Source: Streptomyces sp. CNH099
GTDB lineage: Bacteria > Actinomycetota > Actinomycetes > Streptomycetales > Streptomycetaceae
NCBI GenBank assembly: GCA_000514715.1
Contig: AZWL01000005.1
Coordinates: 1-64,000, forward strand
Length of the DNA stretch: 64,000 nt
Direction of reading: 5' to 3'
The notes beneath the pieces were generated by a model. That model ran no database searches. It saw nothing but the letters and a program-made list of their open reading frames with translations, and was not told the origin of the DNA. Shown here piece by piece: positions 36,837-45,402 of the stretch; the stretch's first letter is position 1; every line of letters starts with the position of its first letter. The translations under genes and the position numbers were made by a program.

Positions 36837-38078
36837 ATGTCTGGTATGGGCAGGCGAGTTTCGCCGGCACTGGTTCAGCAGGGTGAGTGGCTGACGGTGT
36901 CAGGGTGCAAGCGGGTCCTAGTGGTAGTGCACACGATGGCATACGCACATCGGCTGCGAGAGGTGTTCTCGCTGTTTGAGTCTGATTTTCGAGTGCAGGT
37001 GGTGTTCACGGTGGCACCGCATGCATTTGATGAGGGGGTGGCCACACAGTTGCGGCAGGACGGGGTGGACGTCATTCCGTGGCGTGCGGCGGTGCGTTCA
37101 CGGTTTGATCTGGCACTGGCGGCAGGCGGGCGAGGAACCGAGCAGGTGCAGGCGCCGCTGATTCGACTTTCGCACGGGGCCGGACAGATCAAGCTGCAGC
37201 GCGGTGCGACGGTAGCGGGGGAACCGCGGGTGCCGGGGATGCTCAGTCGACAACAGTTGATGCATCAGGGTCGGGTGGTACCGACGGTGATCGCATTTTC
37301 GCACATGCGTGATGTGCAAGCACTGGAGCGTTCGTGCCCGGAGGCGCTGGCGAAGGCCCGAGTCATCGGTGACCCTGTCCACGACCGGCTCGTAGCCAGC
37401 AGCCGAATGCGCAAGGAGTACCGCCGACGGCTCGGGTTACGCGAGGGGCAGCAGTTGGTGGTGGTCGCGACAACCTGGGGCACATCGTCGTCCTTCGGGC
37501 GGTTCGACGCTCTGCTTCCTCGGTTGCTGACCGAATTACCTGGGGACCGGTATCGGATCGCCTTGATGTCGCATCCCAATGTATGGGCAGGACACGGCCG
37601 CTGGCAGGTGCACGGATGGCTGGCTGAGTGCCGGCGACGGGGTCTGGTCGTGGTTCCGCCGGAGGTGGACTGGATCCCGCTTCTGGTCTCTGCCGACTTC
37701 GTCATCGGTGATCACGGGTCGTTGACCGCATATTCGTCGGTGGCCGATGTTCCGGTCATCCTGGCAAGATTCCCAGAACAAGGGGTCGCCGTGGATTCTC
37801 CGGCAGCACTTCTGGCAAGTCTGGCTCCCGCGCTGTCACCGTGGCATCCTCTTCAGGATCAGTTGAGTTATGCGGCCGTTGAGCACCGCGCTCAGGATTA
37901 CGCGCCGGTGGTGGAGTCGCTCAGTTCTGAGCCGGGTCGATTCCACCGGTTGACCCGAACTCTGATGTATCAACTGCTGAGGCTGGGGGAACCCGCGTAC
38001 GCTCCACGGGTTGCAGCTGCAGCGCTGCCGCCGCCGCTGTCGGAATGGGAGGCCGGAGACTCGGGGATGTCCGCATGA
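36837..38078 (+). CDS. CDP-glycerol glycerophosphotransferase-like GT-B protein
   Basis: Protein of 413 residues with the features of the CDP-glycerol:polyglycerophosphate transferase superfamily: a first Rossmann half (RVLVVVHTMAYAHRLREVF), HGAG in the middle, IGDPVHDRL, VVVATTWGTSSSFG, SHPNVWAGHG, and the C-terminal VIGDHGSLTAYSSVADVPVIL. Such enzymes polymerise teichoic-acid-like chains at the membrane. The ATG at 36837 is preceded by GGGGGA. Base composition is clearly lower in GC than the flanks, with unusual codons. It overlaps the next gene as ATGA. Many streptomycete members of this group are of unknown substrate. Confidence 0.65.
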   Translation: MSGMGRRVSPALVQQGEWLTVSGCKRVLVVVHTMAYAHRLREVFSLFESDFRVQVVFTVAPHAFDEGVATQLRQDGVDVIPWRAAVRSRFDLALAAGGRGTEQVQAPLIRLSHGAGQIKLQRGATVAGEPRVPGMLSRQQLMHQGRVVPTVIAFSHMRDVQALERSCPEALAKARVIGDPVHDRLVASSRMRKEYRRRLGLREGQQLVVVATTWGTSSSFGRFDALLPRLLTELPGDRYRIALMSHPNVWAGHGRWQVHGWLAECRRRGLVVVPPEVDWIPLLVSADFVIGDHGSLTAYSSVADVPVILARFPEQGVAVDSPAALLASLAPALSPWHPLQDQLSYAAVEHRAQDYAPVVESLSSEPGRFHRLTRTLMYQLLRLGEPAYAPRVAAAALPPPLSEWEAGDSGMSA

Positions 38079-38719
38079 CGCCGGGACGCACGCGCGAGGT
38101 CTGCTTCATGCAGATGTCCGTATGCCTGAAAGCAGCGAACTGCGCGAGGGTGCCTCACTCCTTGACTCGGCAGGGCAAAGCCGGCAGAGGCGTGGTCATC
38201 ACGAATGTCGATAATGTCGGGTATCGCGCGCTGATTGACGCTGCGCCGTTCCACCCGGATCCACCAATCCACCGACAGACGGTGGGAAATGACGTGCACG
38301 TACGCGCAGAAGTTCCGGGTCGGTGTGGTGGCCCGCCGCTTCCCTCTGCGGGGCATGGGCGGTGGCTCAGGCTCGCCGACGTGCTCGTGATGACCGAGCC
38401 TGTGGATGTGAGCGTGACACGAACCCGGGTGCTCGGGATGCTCAGGCGGTATCCGGGCTGTTTGGTGGTGTGCATGTCGCTGCGGGACGGTGGATGTCTG
38501 GTAAGTACGCGGACAACCGGGTCGCTTCGGATGCGCCCACCGACCGGCACCCGGCTGGACGGGCCGGAGTGCGGGCTGCTGGCCTCGTTCGCCCACGCCT
38601 GGCTGGTGGCGGGCCGCCGGTTGGACAGCATACGGAGGTGCTCGGTTGTTCCTCCACGTTATGCGCCCTCGTCGCCGATGCTGCGCTGCAGGCCAACGGG
38701 AGGGGGCGGTCATGGTTGA
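38075..38719 (+). CDS. Unknown protein coupled to the glycerophosphotransferase-like gene
   Basis: Protein of 214 residues that I do not recognise. Its ATG overlaps the preceding stop as ATGA. The N-terminal part has MQMSVCLKAANCARV and the middle a possible alpha/beta unit (VVITNVDNVGYRALIDAAP, RLADVLVMTEPVDVSVTRT, CLVVCMSLRDGG). The C-terminus is basic and less ordered. Its TGA directly abuts, base to base, the stop of the convergent STAND gene (TGATCA). A helper of the upstream enzyme is possible; a degraded gene is the alternative. Confidence 0.5.
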   Translation: MTPGRTREVCFMQMSVCLKAANCARVPHSLTRQGKAGRGVVITNVDNVGYRALIDAAPFHPDPPIHRQTVGNDVHVRAEVPGRCGGPPLPSAGHGRWLRLADVLVMTEPVDVSVTRTRVLGMLRRYPGCLVVCMSLRDGGCLVSTRTTGSLRMRPPTGTRLDGPECGLLASFAHAWLVAGRRLDSIRRCSVVPPRYAPSSPMLRCRPTGGGGHG

Positions 38720-41164
38720 TCACAAGTGTCGCAGCCGCCCACTGAGCCGATCTGCTTCTGCGGGCCTGAGCGCTCGGTAGAGTTCGATCGCCCGTTCGTA
38801 CCACATACGTGCATGTTCGAGCGAACCGCGCTCATAGGCGTTCTGCCCGAGCATTTCTGAGGTGCGGGCCTCCCACAGATCCGAGCCGGCCTCCTGGAAC
38901 TCGACACAAGCCTGCCGCAGTTGCCGGTCCCCGCCGTCGGAATCGCCTCCGGCGGCGCGGGTCCGGCCGAGGTACGCCAGTGCCCGGGCAGCATCGTAGC
39001 CGTCTCCCTCGGCCAGCAGTTGGGTGCGAGCACGGGTGAGGAATTCACGTGCCTGATCGTGGTCGCCGCGTGCAAGAGCGGCTTCTCCCAGGCACAGACG
39101 GCTCAGTGCGGCACCGCGGTGATAGCCGATCTCCTCGCGTTTTTCGAGCGCGCGGGTGAAGAACTGGGTGGCTTGGTCGAGCCGGCCGCCGGCACGGTGC
39201 GCGTTGCCGAGGCCGTTGAGAGCCTGGGCCTGCTGACGCAGGTCGCCGTCCTCTTCGGCCAACCGAAGCGCCTGCGCGTACCAGTCGGCGGCTTCTTCTG
39301 GTCTGTCGGCGTTGCGTAACCCGTTGCCTCCGGAGGTGAGCATGCGACCTTCAGCCTCGCGGTCCCCGAGACGCCGCGCGGCGGCCAGCCCGAGGGTGTG
39401 GGATTCGACCCACATCTCGGCGGGCCGCAGCCGGAGAAACAACCCCCAAGCACTGTCCACGAGCTGCCAGCAGGTCTCGTCCCATCCGGCTGCGGCACAG
39501 TGCCGCATCGCCGCCAAGAGGGTGGCACGGTGCGTATCCAGCCAAGCCAGTGCGGCCGCATCGGTTTCGAAGTGAACCGGCTGGATGGATGCGTTGGTGT
39601 AGCTACGAGGCAGGGTTCGGTGGCTCGGCGAGATCAGTTCCTCGGTGGCCGTGGCGGTGGCCAGGCACCATTCCACGAAGCGTCGCAGGACTTCCTCGTG
39701 AGTCGCGTCGGATTCGTGGATCTCGCCCAGGTGTCTGGCGTGTGCGCGTACCAGATCGTGGAAGCGCAGGGTGTCCGGTCCCAGATCTTCCAGCAGGTGG
39801 GCCTCGATCAGCGTGCCGAGTTCTCGATCGGTGTCGTCCATGCTGGTTGCGCACACCGCAGCAACCAGGTGGTGATCGTAGCGCTCGATCGGCAGCAGGC
39901 CGAGATAGCGGTACGTCCGTGCCGCTGCGGTCGGCAGCACCTGATACGTCTCGTTCAGCGCGCTGCGAATCACAGCGTGTCCTTCGAGTTGCAGCATCTC
40001 AAGGGGGCCTTGCCCCTGGTGCAACGCGGCGGCCACTCGGTTGACCGGTTCTCGGGGTCGGGCCGCGAGACGCGCCGCGGCCAGGCAGAGGGCCAGCGGC
40101 AGATACGCACATCGAGCCGCGATGTCCGCGGCCGCGTCGGGTTCACGGGCCACACGCGTCCCGCCGCCGGACCGGCGTAGCAGTTCCACAGCGGCCGTCG
40201 GGGCAAGGGCGGCCAGTTGGTGAAGTTCGGCGCCGTCGACTACCAGGCCGGTCAGCTGCCTGCGGGCAGTGACCACCACCAGGCTCGCCCCGCTGCTCGG
40301 AAACAGGGGCCGCACTTGTGCGGCAGAGTACGCGTCGTCGAGCATCACGGCCAGTCGCAGCTCGGCGGTCATCGATCGCCAGAGAGCGATGCGTTCGGTC
40401 AGCTCGACCGGAACGCTGACGATGCCCAGAGCCCGTAGGAACTGGTCAAGCACCTCACCCGTCTCCACCGGCCCGGTAGGGCCGAAGCCACCGAGACTCG
40501 CAAAGAGCTGACCGTCCGGAAAGTCGTGGACGTGGCTGCGCAACCAGTGGACGGCCAAGGCGGTCTTCCCGATGCCGGCAAGTCCGCTTATGGCGATCAC
40601 CTGGGGGGAACCGTCTTGGTGCGCCTGCCGCAGTTCATCAAGGGCCCGTAGATCCTCGCGGCGGTCGACGAAGTGTGCCGAGCCAGGTGGGAGCTGCCGC
40701 GGCACCCGGGGCGGCAACGGGGCCGCGGAGTGGTAGTGAATGCCGCCATGGACACTGCGGGCTTGAACGACAGTCCCCACGATCTGAGCTGAGCCGCCAA
40801 TGCAGTTCGCGTGGCCACCGGCATCGGGATGGGCCGTCGCTGGGCGAACGCCAGCGGAATCGGGCTCCAGCGCGCGCCGCTCGAGCCACTGCCGCAGGTT
40901 TGACCGCAGGGCGGGGTCCCGGGCAGCACGTCTGTCCAGCGCGAGGGCCAGCTCCCGGAGGATCACCGGATCCGGTTGCTCAGTCTGCGCCCCGGCCCAC
41001 GCAGTGGCCAGTTCCACGTCCGGCCCGGACAAGGGGCGTCCGAGCAGGGACCGCATGAGTTGGTCAATTTCCTGCCAGGCAGTCTGGGATGCGGGATCTG
41101 GACTGGACCGCCTGATCGCCACCAGTGCCTCGGTCAAGGCTTCCGCATGACGCATCTCCGCCAT
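38720..41164 (-). CDS. NB-ARC/TPR STAND protein with a candidate RHIM-like amyloid motif
   Basis: STAND-class NTPase of 814 residues. Residues 1-100 are an all-helical unknown domain. Residues 120-145 form a short motif, NCIGGSAQIVGTVVQARSVH with GGIHYH after it, whose VVQA core and flanking glycines resemble RHIM-like bacterial amyloid signalling motifs. The NB-ARC domain follows (AISGLAGIGKTALAVHWL Walker A, LAVMLDDA Walker B, RRQLTGL), a winged-helix segment, then TPR repeats with N-A-x-x-x-G-R spacing to the end. The ATG at 41164 has GGGGAGGG upstream. Such proteins act as NLR-like sensors that oligomerise on a trigger; the trigger and effector here are unknown. Confidence 0.8.
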   Translation of the reverse strand: MAEMRHAEALTEALVAIRRSSPDPASQTAWQEIDQLMRSLLGRPLSGPDVELATAWAGAQTEQPDPVILRELALALDRRAARDPALRSNLRQWLERRALEPDSAGVRPATAHPDAGGHANCIGGSAQIVGTVVQARSVHGGIHYHSAAPLPPRVPRQLPPGSAHFVDRREDLRALDELRQAHQDGSPQVIAISGLAGIGKTALAVHWLRSHVHDFPDGQLFASLGGFGPTGPVETGEVLDQFLRALGIVSVPVELTERIALWRSMTAELRLAVMLDDAYSAAQVRPLFPSSGASLVVVTARRQLTGLVVDGAELHQLAALAPTAAVELLRRSGGGTRVAREPDAAADIAARCAYLPLALCLAAARLAARPREPVNRVAAALHQGQGPLEMLQLEGHAVIRSALNETYQVLPTAAARTYRYLGLLPIERYDHHLVAAVCATSMDDTDRELGTLIEAHLLEDLGPDTLRFHDLVRAHARHLGEIHESDATHEEVLRRFVEWCLATATATEELISPSHRTLPRSYTNASIQPVHFETDAAALAWLDTHRATLLAAMRHCAAAGWDETCWQLVDSAWGLFLRLRPAEMWVESHTLGLAAARRLGDREAEGRMLTSGGNGLRNADRPEEAADWYAQALRLAEEDGDLRQQAQALNGLGNAHRAGGRLDQATQFFTRALEKREEIGYHRGAALSRLCLGEAALARGDHDQAREFLTRARTQLLAEGDGYDAARALAYLGRTRAAGGDSDGGDRQLRQACVEFQEAGSDLWEARTSEMLGQNAYERGSLEHARMWYERAIELYRALRPAEADRLSGRLRHL
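40730..40807 (-). other. Codons of the candidate RHIM-like/amyloid motif
   Basis: Region encoding the GTVVQARSVHGGIHYH motif between the N-terminal helical domain and NB-ARC. In animals and fungi, and in bacterial NLR-like proteins, a V-Q-x-G-type core in this position templates amyloid between sensor and effector. The assignment is by pattern only. Confidence 0.45.
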
Positions 41165-41377
41165 TGCCCTCCCCACCTGGCAGTACGTTCGGCGCAGCCT
41201 GGGAGATGAAATTCCATACGCGCCGCAACTCCCGAAATACCTACCCCGCGAGCCATCCTCTGATCGTTCTCGCCCTGAGAAATGGCCGATACTGTTCGTG
41301 TCTGAATGCTTGCTAGCACCTTTCGATACTCGCTGCCATTCTCAAGCGAAGCGAGGTCAACCGTCAGGAGGACGCTC

Positions 41378-44300
41378 GTGTTCCGGATACAGCTCTTGGG
41401 GCCGGTCGAGTTACACACCGACGATCACCACAGTAGCCTCGGGTCCCCCAAAGAACGACTGACCTTCGCGGCCCTGGCCTGGGACGCAAATCGCCTCGTC
41501 AGCGCGGAAGTCCTGGCCCGGCGCATCTGGGGGGACGACCTGCCCCGCAAACCCCACCAGGCGCTGTACGCCTACATCTCACGCATCCGCAGGACGCTCC
41601 GCGAGTTGGGGACAGCATCGCCCGAGCTGAGCGGACACAGCCGGGCGTACCGACTGGAGACACCCGGGGATACAGTCGACCTTCGCGTCTACACACATCT
41701 GGTTGAAGAAGCTCAGGCTGCGACCGAGGCCGGGGACTCCGATCACGCGCTTCACCTGCTGGGAGAGGCGGCACAGCTCTGGCACGGTGAGCCACTGACC
41801 GGCCTGCAGGGAGTATGGGCCGAAGAGGTACGCAGCTTCGTTGCGAACAGCAGCCTCACGGCCGCCCTACTGCGTGCGCGACACGGACTCTGGCGTGGCC
41901 GGTACTCCGAAGCCGCAGCCGAACTGTCCTCCCTGGCCCCGCACCATCCCCTGGACGAGACTGTCGTCGAGTACTTGGTTCTCGCCCTCTACGGGTGCGG
42001 TCGTACCGCCGAGGCTACTCGCCTGCTCCAACGCACCCGGCGCCGTCTCGTAGAAGAGACCGGAACGGATCCCGGGCAACGCCTTCAGCACATTCAACAG
42101 GGCATCCTCACCCGCACCCCCATCACTTCACTCCTCCCCCACCGCACTCGCGAACCGGCAGCACAGGTGCAGAACCCCGCACCCGACAACCTGCCCAGGG
42201 ACACGCACTGGGTGGGGCGCGCCGCCGAACTCAACCACATCATCGACCCGCTGCTCCAATCCGCCTCCCCGTCCACCCCTCCGCCCATGACCGTGATCGA
42301 CGGGATGGCGGGAAGCGGGAAGAGCGCGCTCGCCGTGCACGTGGGGCATCTGATGCGCGACCAGTTCCCCGACGGTCGGATATTCCTCGACCTACGCGGA
42401 CACTCACCGGTCCAGCAGCCTCTCCCTCCGGCGGACGCCCTCACCGACCTCCTGCGCCTCATCGGCCCTCCCGCGACCGCACTACCCCAGGACCGCACCG
42501 CACTACCGCAGGACCTCGACGCCCTGACCGCCTTATGGCGCAGCACGATGCGCACCCGACGAGCGATCGTCATCCTCGACGACGCGGTCAGCCCCGAGCA
42601 GGTCGCCCCGCTACTCCCCGGAGCCTCACCCGCGTTGGTTCTCATCACCAGCCGACGCCGGCTCACCGGGCTGCCCGGAGTCCAGCCGCTCTCCTTGGAC
42701 GCCCTGCCCCCAGACGACGCCGCCGCACTCTTCGAAAGCCGGGTTTCCGCACACCGCACCCTGAGTACTGACCAGACTGCCCGTATCGTCCGGTTATGCA
42801 GCTATTTACCTCTCGCTATCGAGATAACGGCCAGCCGCTTCCTGTCTCGGCCCTCATGGAGCGCCGAGGACCTCACCCGGCGACTCACCAGAAAGCCGCG
42901 TCGGCTTCCCGAAATACGTGATGGGCACCGCCGGATGGCGCAAGCGTTCGATCTCTCCTACCGGGCACTGACCGACGTTCAACAGCGCGCGTTCCGCCGC
43001 CTGGGCCAGCACTTCGGGCCGGAATTCTCGCTACCGGCCGCCGAGGCGCTCACCGACCTCCCACCCGACATCACCGAGAACGTCGTCGAAGACCTACTCA
43101 CCAGTCACTTGCTGCAGGAGCCCGCACCGCACCGCTACCGCCTGCACGACCTGGTCCGCGAGTTCTCGTTACTGGCCCCGGGCGACACAACGGACGACCA
43201 CACCGCCGCGGCACGGCGCCTCATCGACCACTACCTGTACGCCGCGGACCGGGCCGACCGGCTCGCGTACCCCCATCGGGCGCGAATCACGCTCGACCCC
43301 GCGAACAACCGTTCATCTGCCGATTCCGCCTTCGTCGACCAGGACGACCACCCACGCACGTGGTTCGTCACCGAGGGCCCGAGCCTTCTCGCCACCCTGG
43401 AATACGCCCATCAGCACGCCCCCCGTCAAACCGCCGCCCTGCTCACCCACGTCCTCGCGGGTTTCCTCGACAACGAGGGGTACTTGCGCACAGCCCGTCT
43501 CCACCTAGAGCACGCCGTCACCGTATGGCGGCAGAGCGAGAACAGGCTCGAACTGACGTGCGCTCTTATCGACCTGTGCACCGTCTGCGCACATATAGGT
43601 GATTATCGCGCCGCCATCACAGCCGCCGAAGAAGCCGTCGACCAGTCCCGCAGCATCGGCAAAACGCAGCTTCAGGCGGAATCACTTCACCAACTGGCCA
43701 CCGCACACTGGCATACCGGACGCTATCAACAAGCGCTGCCACACCAGCAGCAAGCTCTTTTACTCCGCAAACAGCATCCAGACGCGCTGCAGCTTGCGCG
43801 CAGCCTCAACGCCCTAGGCATGACCCTGTTGCATCTCGACCGCGAAGAATCCATCGAAAGATTCCGCGAGTCACTCACCCTGTTCCGGGCTGCCGGCGAT
43901 CTCAGAGGAGAGTACCTTGCACTAAACAACCTTGCCGAGAACTACAAAAGGGTCGGCGACCTGGAACAAGCGCACCTCTCTTACCGGCAAGCCATGCAGA
44001 TCTCCCGCGATCACGGGAGTGACTACGAACGCACCCTCATCCAAATGAATCTCGCTGACGCACTCAGAAGAGTCGGAGAACTTGATGAAGCACGCGATTT
44101 GTTTCAGGATTCCCTGCCGGTACTACGCAGCGCCGATGATAACCGGAGCGAATGCATTGCCTTGATCGGCCTCGGACGAACGCTACACACCCAGGGGCAC
44201 CCCGCCGAAGCGCTCTCGCGACACCTGGCGGCGCTCGATCTTGCCAGCCGCATCGAGGCCGCCACCGAGCAGGCCCAGGCACTCCGTGAAATGGGCCGCG

Positions 44301-44524
44301 CAGAATACGAAACTGGATCGGTCGATGCGGCCCTGGAACATCTGCAAGCGAGCCTGGCCCTCACCCGCCGGCTTCAGGATCCCGCCGAGCTGTCCGAAAG
44401 CCTTGTCGCACTGGCCGAACTCCAAAACCATCGAGGTCTACACGACCAGGCCGCACAGCTGCACCGGGAGGCTCGCGTAATCATAGGCACATCACATCGC
44501 GAGGGTTCACACCCCGATCAATAA
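41378..44524 (+). CDS. AfsR/SARP-family regulator: OmpR-type wHTH, BTAD, NB-ARC, TPR
   Basis: Transcription activator of 1048 residues. N-terminal OmpR-like winged helix (RIQLLGPVELH, PKERLTFAALAWDANRLVSA, HQALYAYISRIRRTL) and BTAD domain (about 95-250) define the SARP family of secondary-metabolism activators. An NB-ARC ATPase follows (DGMAGSGKSALAVHVG, AIVILDDAVS) and then about eight TPR repeats to the end. The GTG at 41378 is decided by a perfect AGGAGG six bases upstream; an ATG 72 bases earlier lacks one. It is divergent from the STAND gene and followed by a small secreted peptide gene. Codon use becomes AT-richer toward the 3' end. Confidence 0.9.
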   Translation: MFRIQLLGPVELHTDDHHSSLGSPKERLTFAALAWDANRLVSAEVLARRIWGDDLPRKPHQALYAYISRIRRTLRELGTASPELSGHSRAYRLETPGDTVDLRVYTHLVEEAQAATEAGDSDHALHLLGEAAQLWHGEPLTGLQGVWAEEVRSFVANSSLTAALLRARHGLWRGRYSEAAAELSSLAPHHPLDETVVEYLVLALYGCGRTAEATRLLQRTRRRLVEETGTDPGQRLQHIQQGILTRTPITSLLPHRTREPAAQVQNPAPDNLPRDTHWVGRAAELNHIIDPLLQSASPSTPPPMTVIDGMAGSGKSALAVHVGHLMRDQFPDGRIFLDLRGHSPVQQPLPPADALTDLLRLIGPPATALPQDRTALPQDLDALTALWRSTMRTRRAIVILDDAVSPEQVAPLLPGASPALVLITSRRRLTGLPGVQPLSLDALPPDDAAALFESRVSAHRTLSTDQTARIVRLCSYLPLAIEITASRFLSRPSWSAEDLTRRLTRKPRRLPEIRDGHRRMAQAFDLSYRALTDVQQRAFRRLGQHFGPEFSLPAAEALTDLPPDITENVVEDLLTSHLLQEPAPHRYRLHDLVREFSLLAPGDTTDDHTAAARRLIDHYLYAADRADRLAYPHRARITLDPANNRSSADSAFVDQDDHPRTWFVTEGPSLLATLEYAHQHAPRQTAALLTHVLAGFLDNEGYLRTARLHLEHAVTVWRQSENRLELTCALIDLCTVCAHIGDYRAAITAAEEAVDQSRSIGKTQLQAESLHQLATAHWHTGRYQQALPHQQQALLLRKQHPDALQLARSLNALGMTLLHLDREESIERFRESLTLFRAAGDLRGEYLALNNLAENYKRVGDLEQAHLSYRQAMQISRDHGSDYERTLIQMNLADALRRVGELDEARDLFQDSLPVLRSADDNRSECIALIGLGRTLHTQGHPAEALSRHLAALDLASRIEAATEQAQALREMGRAEYETGSVDAALEHLQASLALTRRLQDPAELSESLVALAELQNHRGLHDQAAQLHREARVIIGTSHREGSHPDQ

Positions 44525-44748
44525 GGGTCGAGCCCGGGGCGTCCGCAACCGAGCATAAATTCGAGCTTCGAAAAGCTGCCGGCTACCGCACAGTACCCGC
44601 ACGCCAGGGCGACCGGGGCTTGCAAGACCTCCCTCGCCTGTGCTCGAATATATGACCACTACGCGACACCCGTTCGCAGTAGCCCGGCGTGCTACCGCAA
44701 CAGCCGACGTCCGAGAAACCCCTCACCAGAAAAAGAGGCAAGTTCGTC

Positions 44749-44976
44749 ATGCCCGATTACGCCCGTTTGGCCACTGTTATGCTGTTCACGACAGCAACCC
44801 TCATAACAGTGCCACTTGGGACCGCGGCTGCTGCGGCGGCGGCGGAAGATTCTTCCCAGCCGGATGTCTGCATTCCCTACAAGGTGGCTGGACCACAGCT
44901 TCCGCCGCATTGGGATGGCAGTCTCACGTTTATGGGAATTTCCACCGCCGATTCTGCGGAAACCAGCATATCCTAA
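44749..44976 (+). CDS. Small secreted protein downstream of the SARP gene
   Basis: Predicted 75-residue protein with a clear Sec signal (MPDYARLATVMLFTTATLITVPLG, then an Ala-rich cleavage region) and a mature part of about 43 residues containing one Cys (SQPDVCIPYKVAGPQLPP). An A- and G-rich stretch (AAAAGAGGCAAG) precedes the ATG. It lies 224 bases behind the SARP gene and just before a strong bidirectional terminator. I do not recognise the family. A signal peptide for the TPR regulator or an antimicrobial peptide are both possible. Confidence 0.6.
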   Translation: MPDYARLATVMLFTTATLITVPLGTAAAAAAAEDSSQPDVCIPYKVAGPQLPPHWDGSLTFMGISTADSAETSIS

Positions 44977-44982
44977 TCAGTA

Positions 44983-45030
44983 CGACGCGTGATGGCCCCC
45001 GCCGCATGCGGTGGGGGCCATCACGCGTCG
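44983..45030. terminator. Strong bidirectional terminator, 24-base arms
   Basis: Forty-eight-base near-perfect palindrome with arms of 24 bases and a single C/T mismatch, no loop bases, 6 bases after the small secreted gene. It closes the 41-45 kb unit. Confidence 0.85.
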
Positions 45031-45206
45031 ACGTGAAAGGGCCGAGGGCGGGCCGCCGCGTGCGGGGAGCTGGTCGGCTTCACCGCCGCCGTAGGTGTGG
45101 GTGCCGATGCCGCGGCGCAGGATCCAGAGGGTGTGGGTGCAGGGGGCCTCGTCGGCGGGGACGGCCGGGGGGCAGGCGGAGGCGCTGGAGCCCGCGCCCC
45201 GCTGCG

Positions 45207-45368
45207 GCCCTCGACGTCGGCGTCTCCCCACCCACCGTGAGCCACCACCCGAAGCTCAAGGAGGCCTGCCTGCTCGCCTCCGAACGCCGCGGCACCTGGG
45301 TCTTCCATCGCCTCGAACCGAGGGTCCTTGCCGCCATGGGTCAGGCCCTCCGGCACTACGCTGGCTGA
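45207..45368 (+). pseudogene. C-terminal fragment of an ArsR-family regulator
   Basis: The last 53 codons read ALDVGVSPPTVSHHPKLKEA and then LLASERRGTWVFHRLEPRVL. This is the recognition helix and wing of metal-sensing ArsR proteins of the LSQPTVSHHLKVL type. The N-terminal half and the start are absent; upstream DNA in this frame is unlike any protein. It ends 34 bases before the 3' end of the convergent ACR3 gene. The window has an intact, different ArsR at 46.6 kb, so this is a relic of a second copy. Confidence 0.7.
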
Positions 45369-45402
45369 CCCACACCCCCAGACGGGCCCCGGCCGGCGCC
45401 GG

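Noticed and set aside
44977..45231. Minus-strand frame with THTLWILRRGIGTHTYGGGE
   Set aside because: Possible tail of a lost gene, but I recognise no family, and it overlaps the terminator and the ArsR relic.
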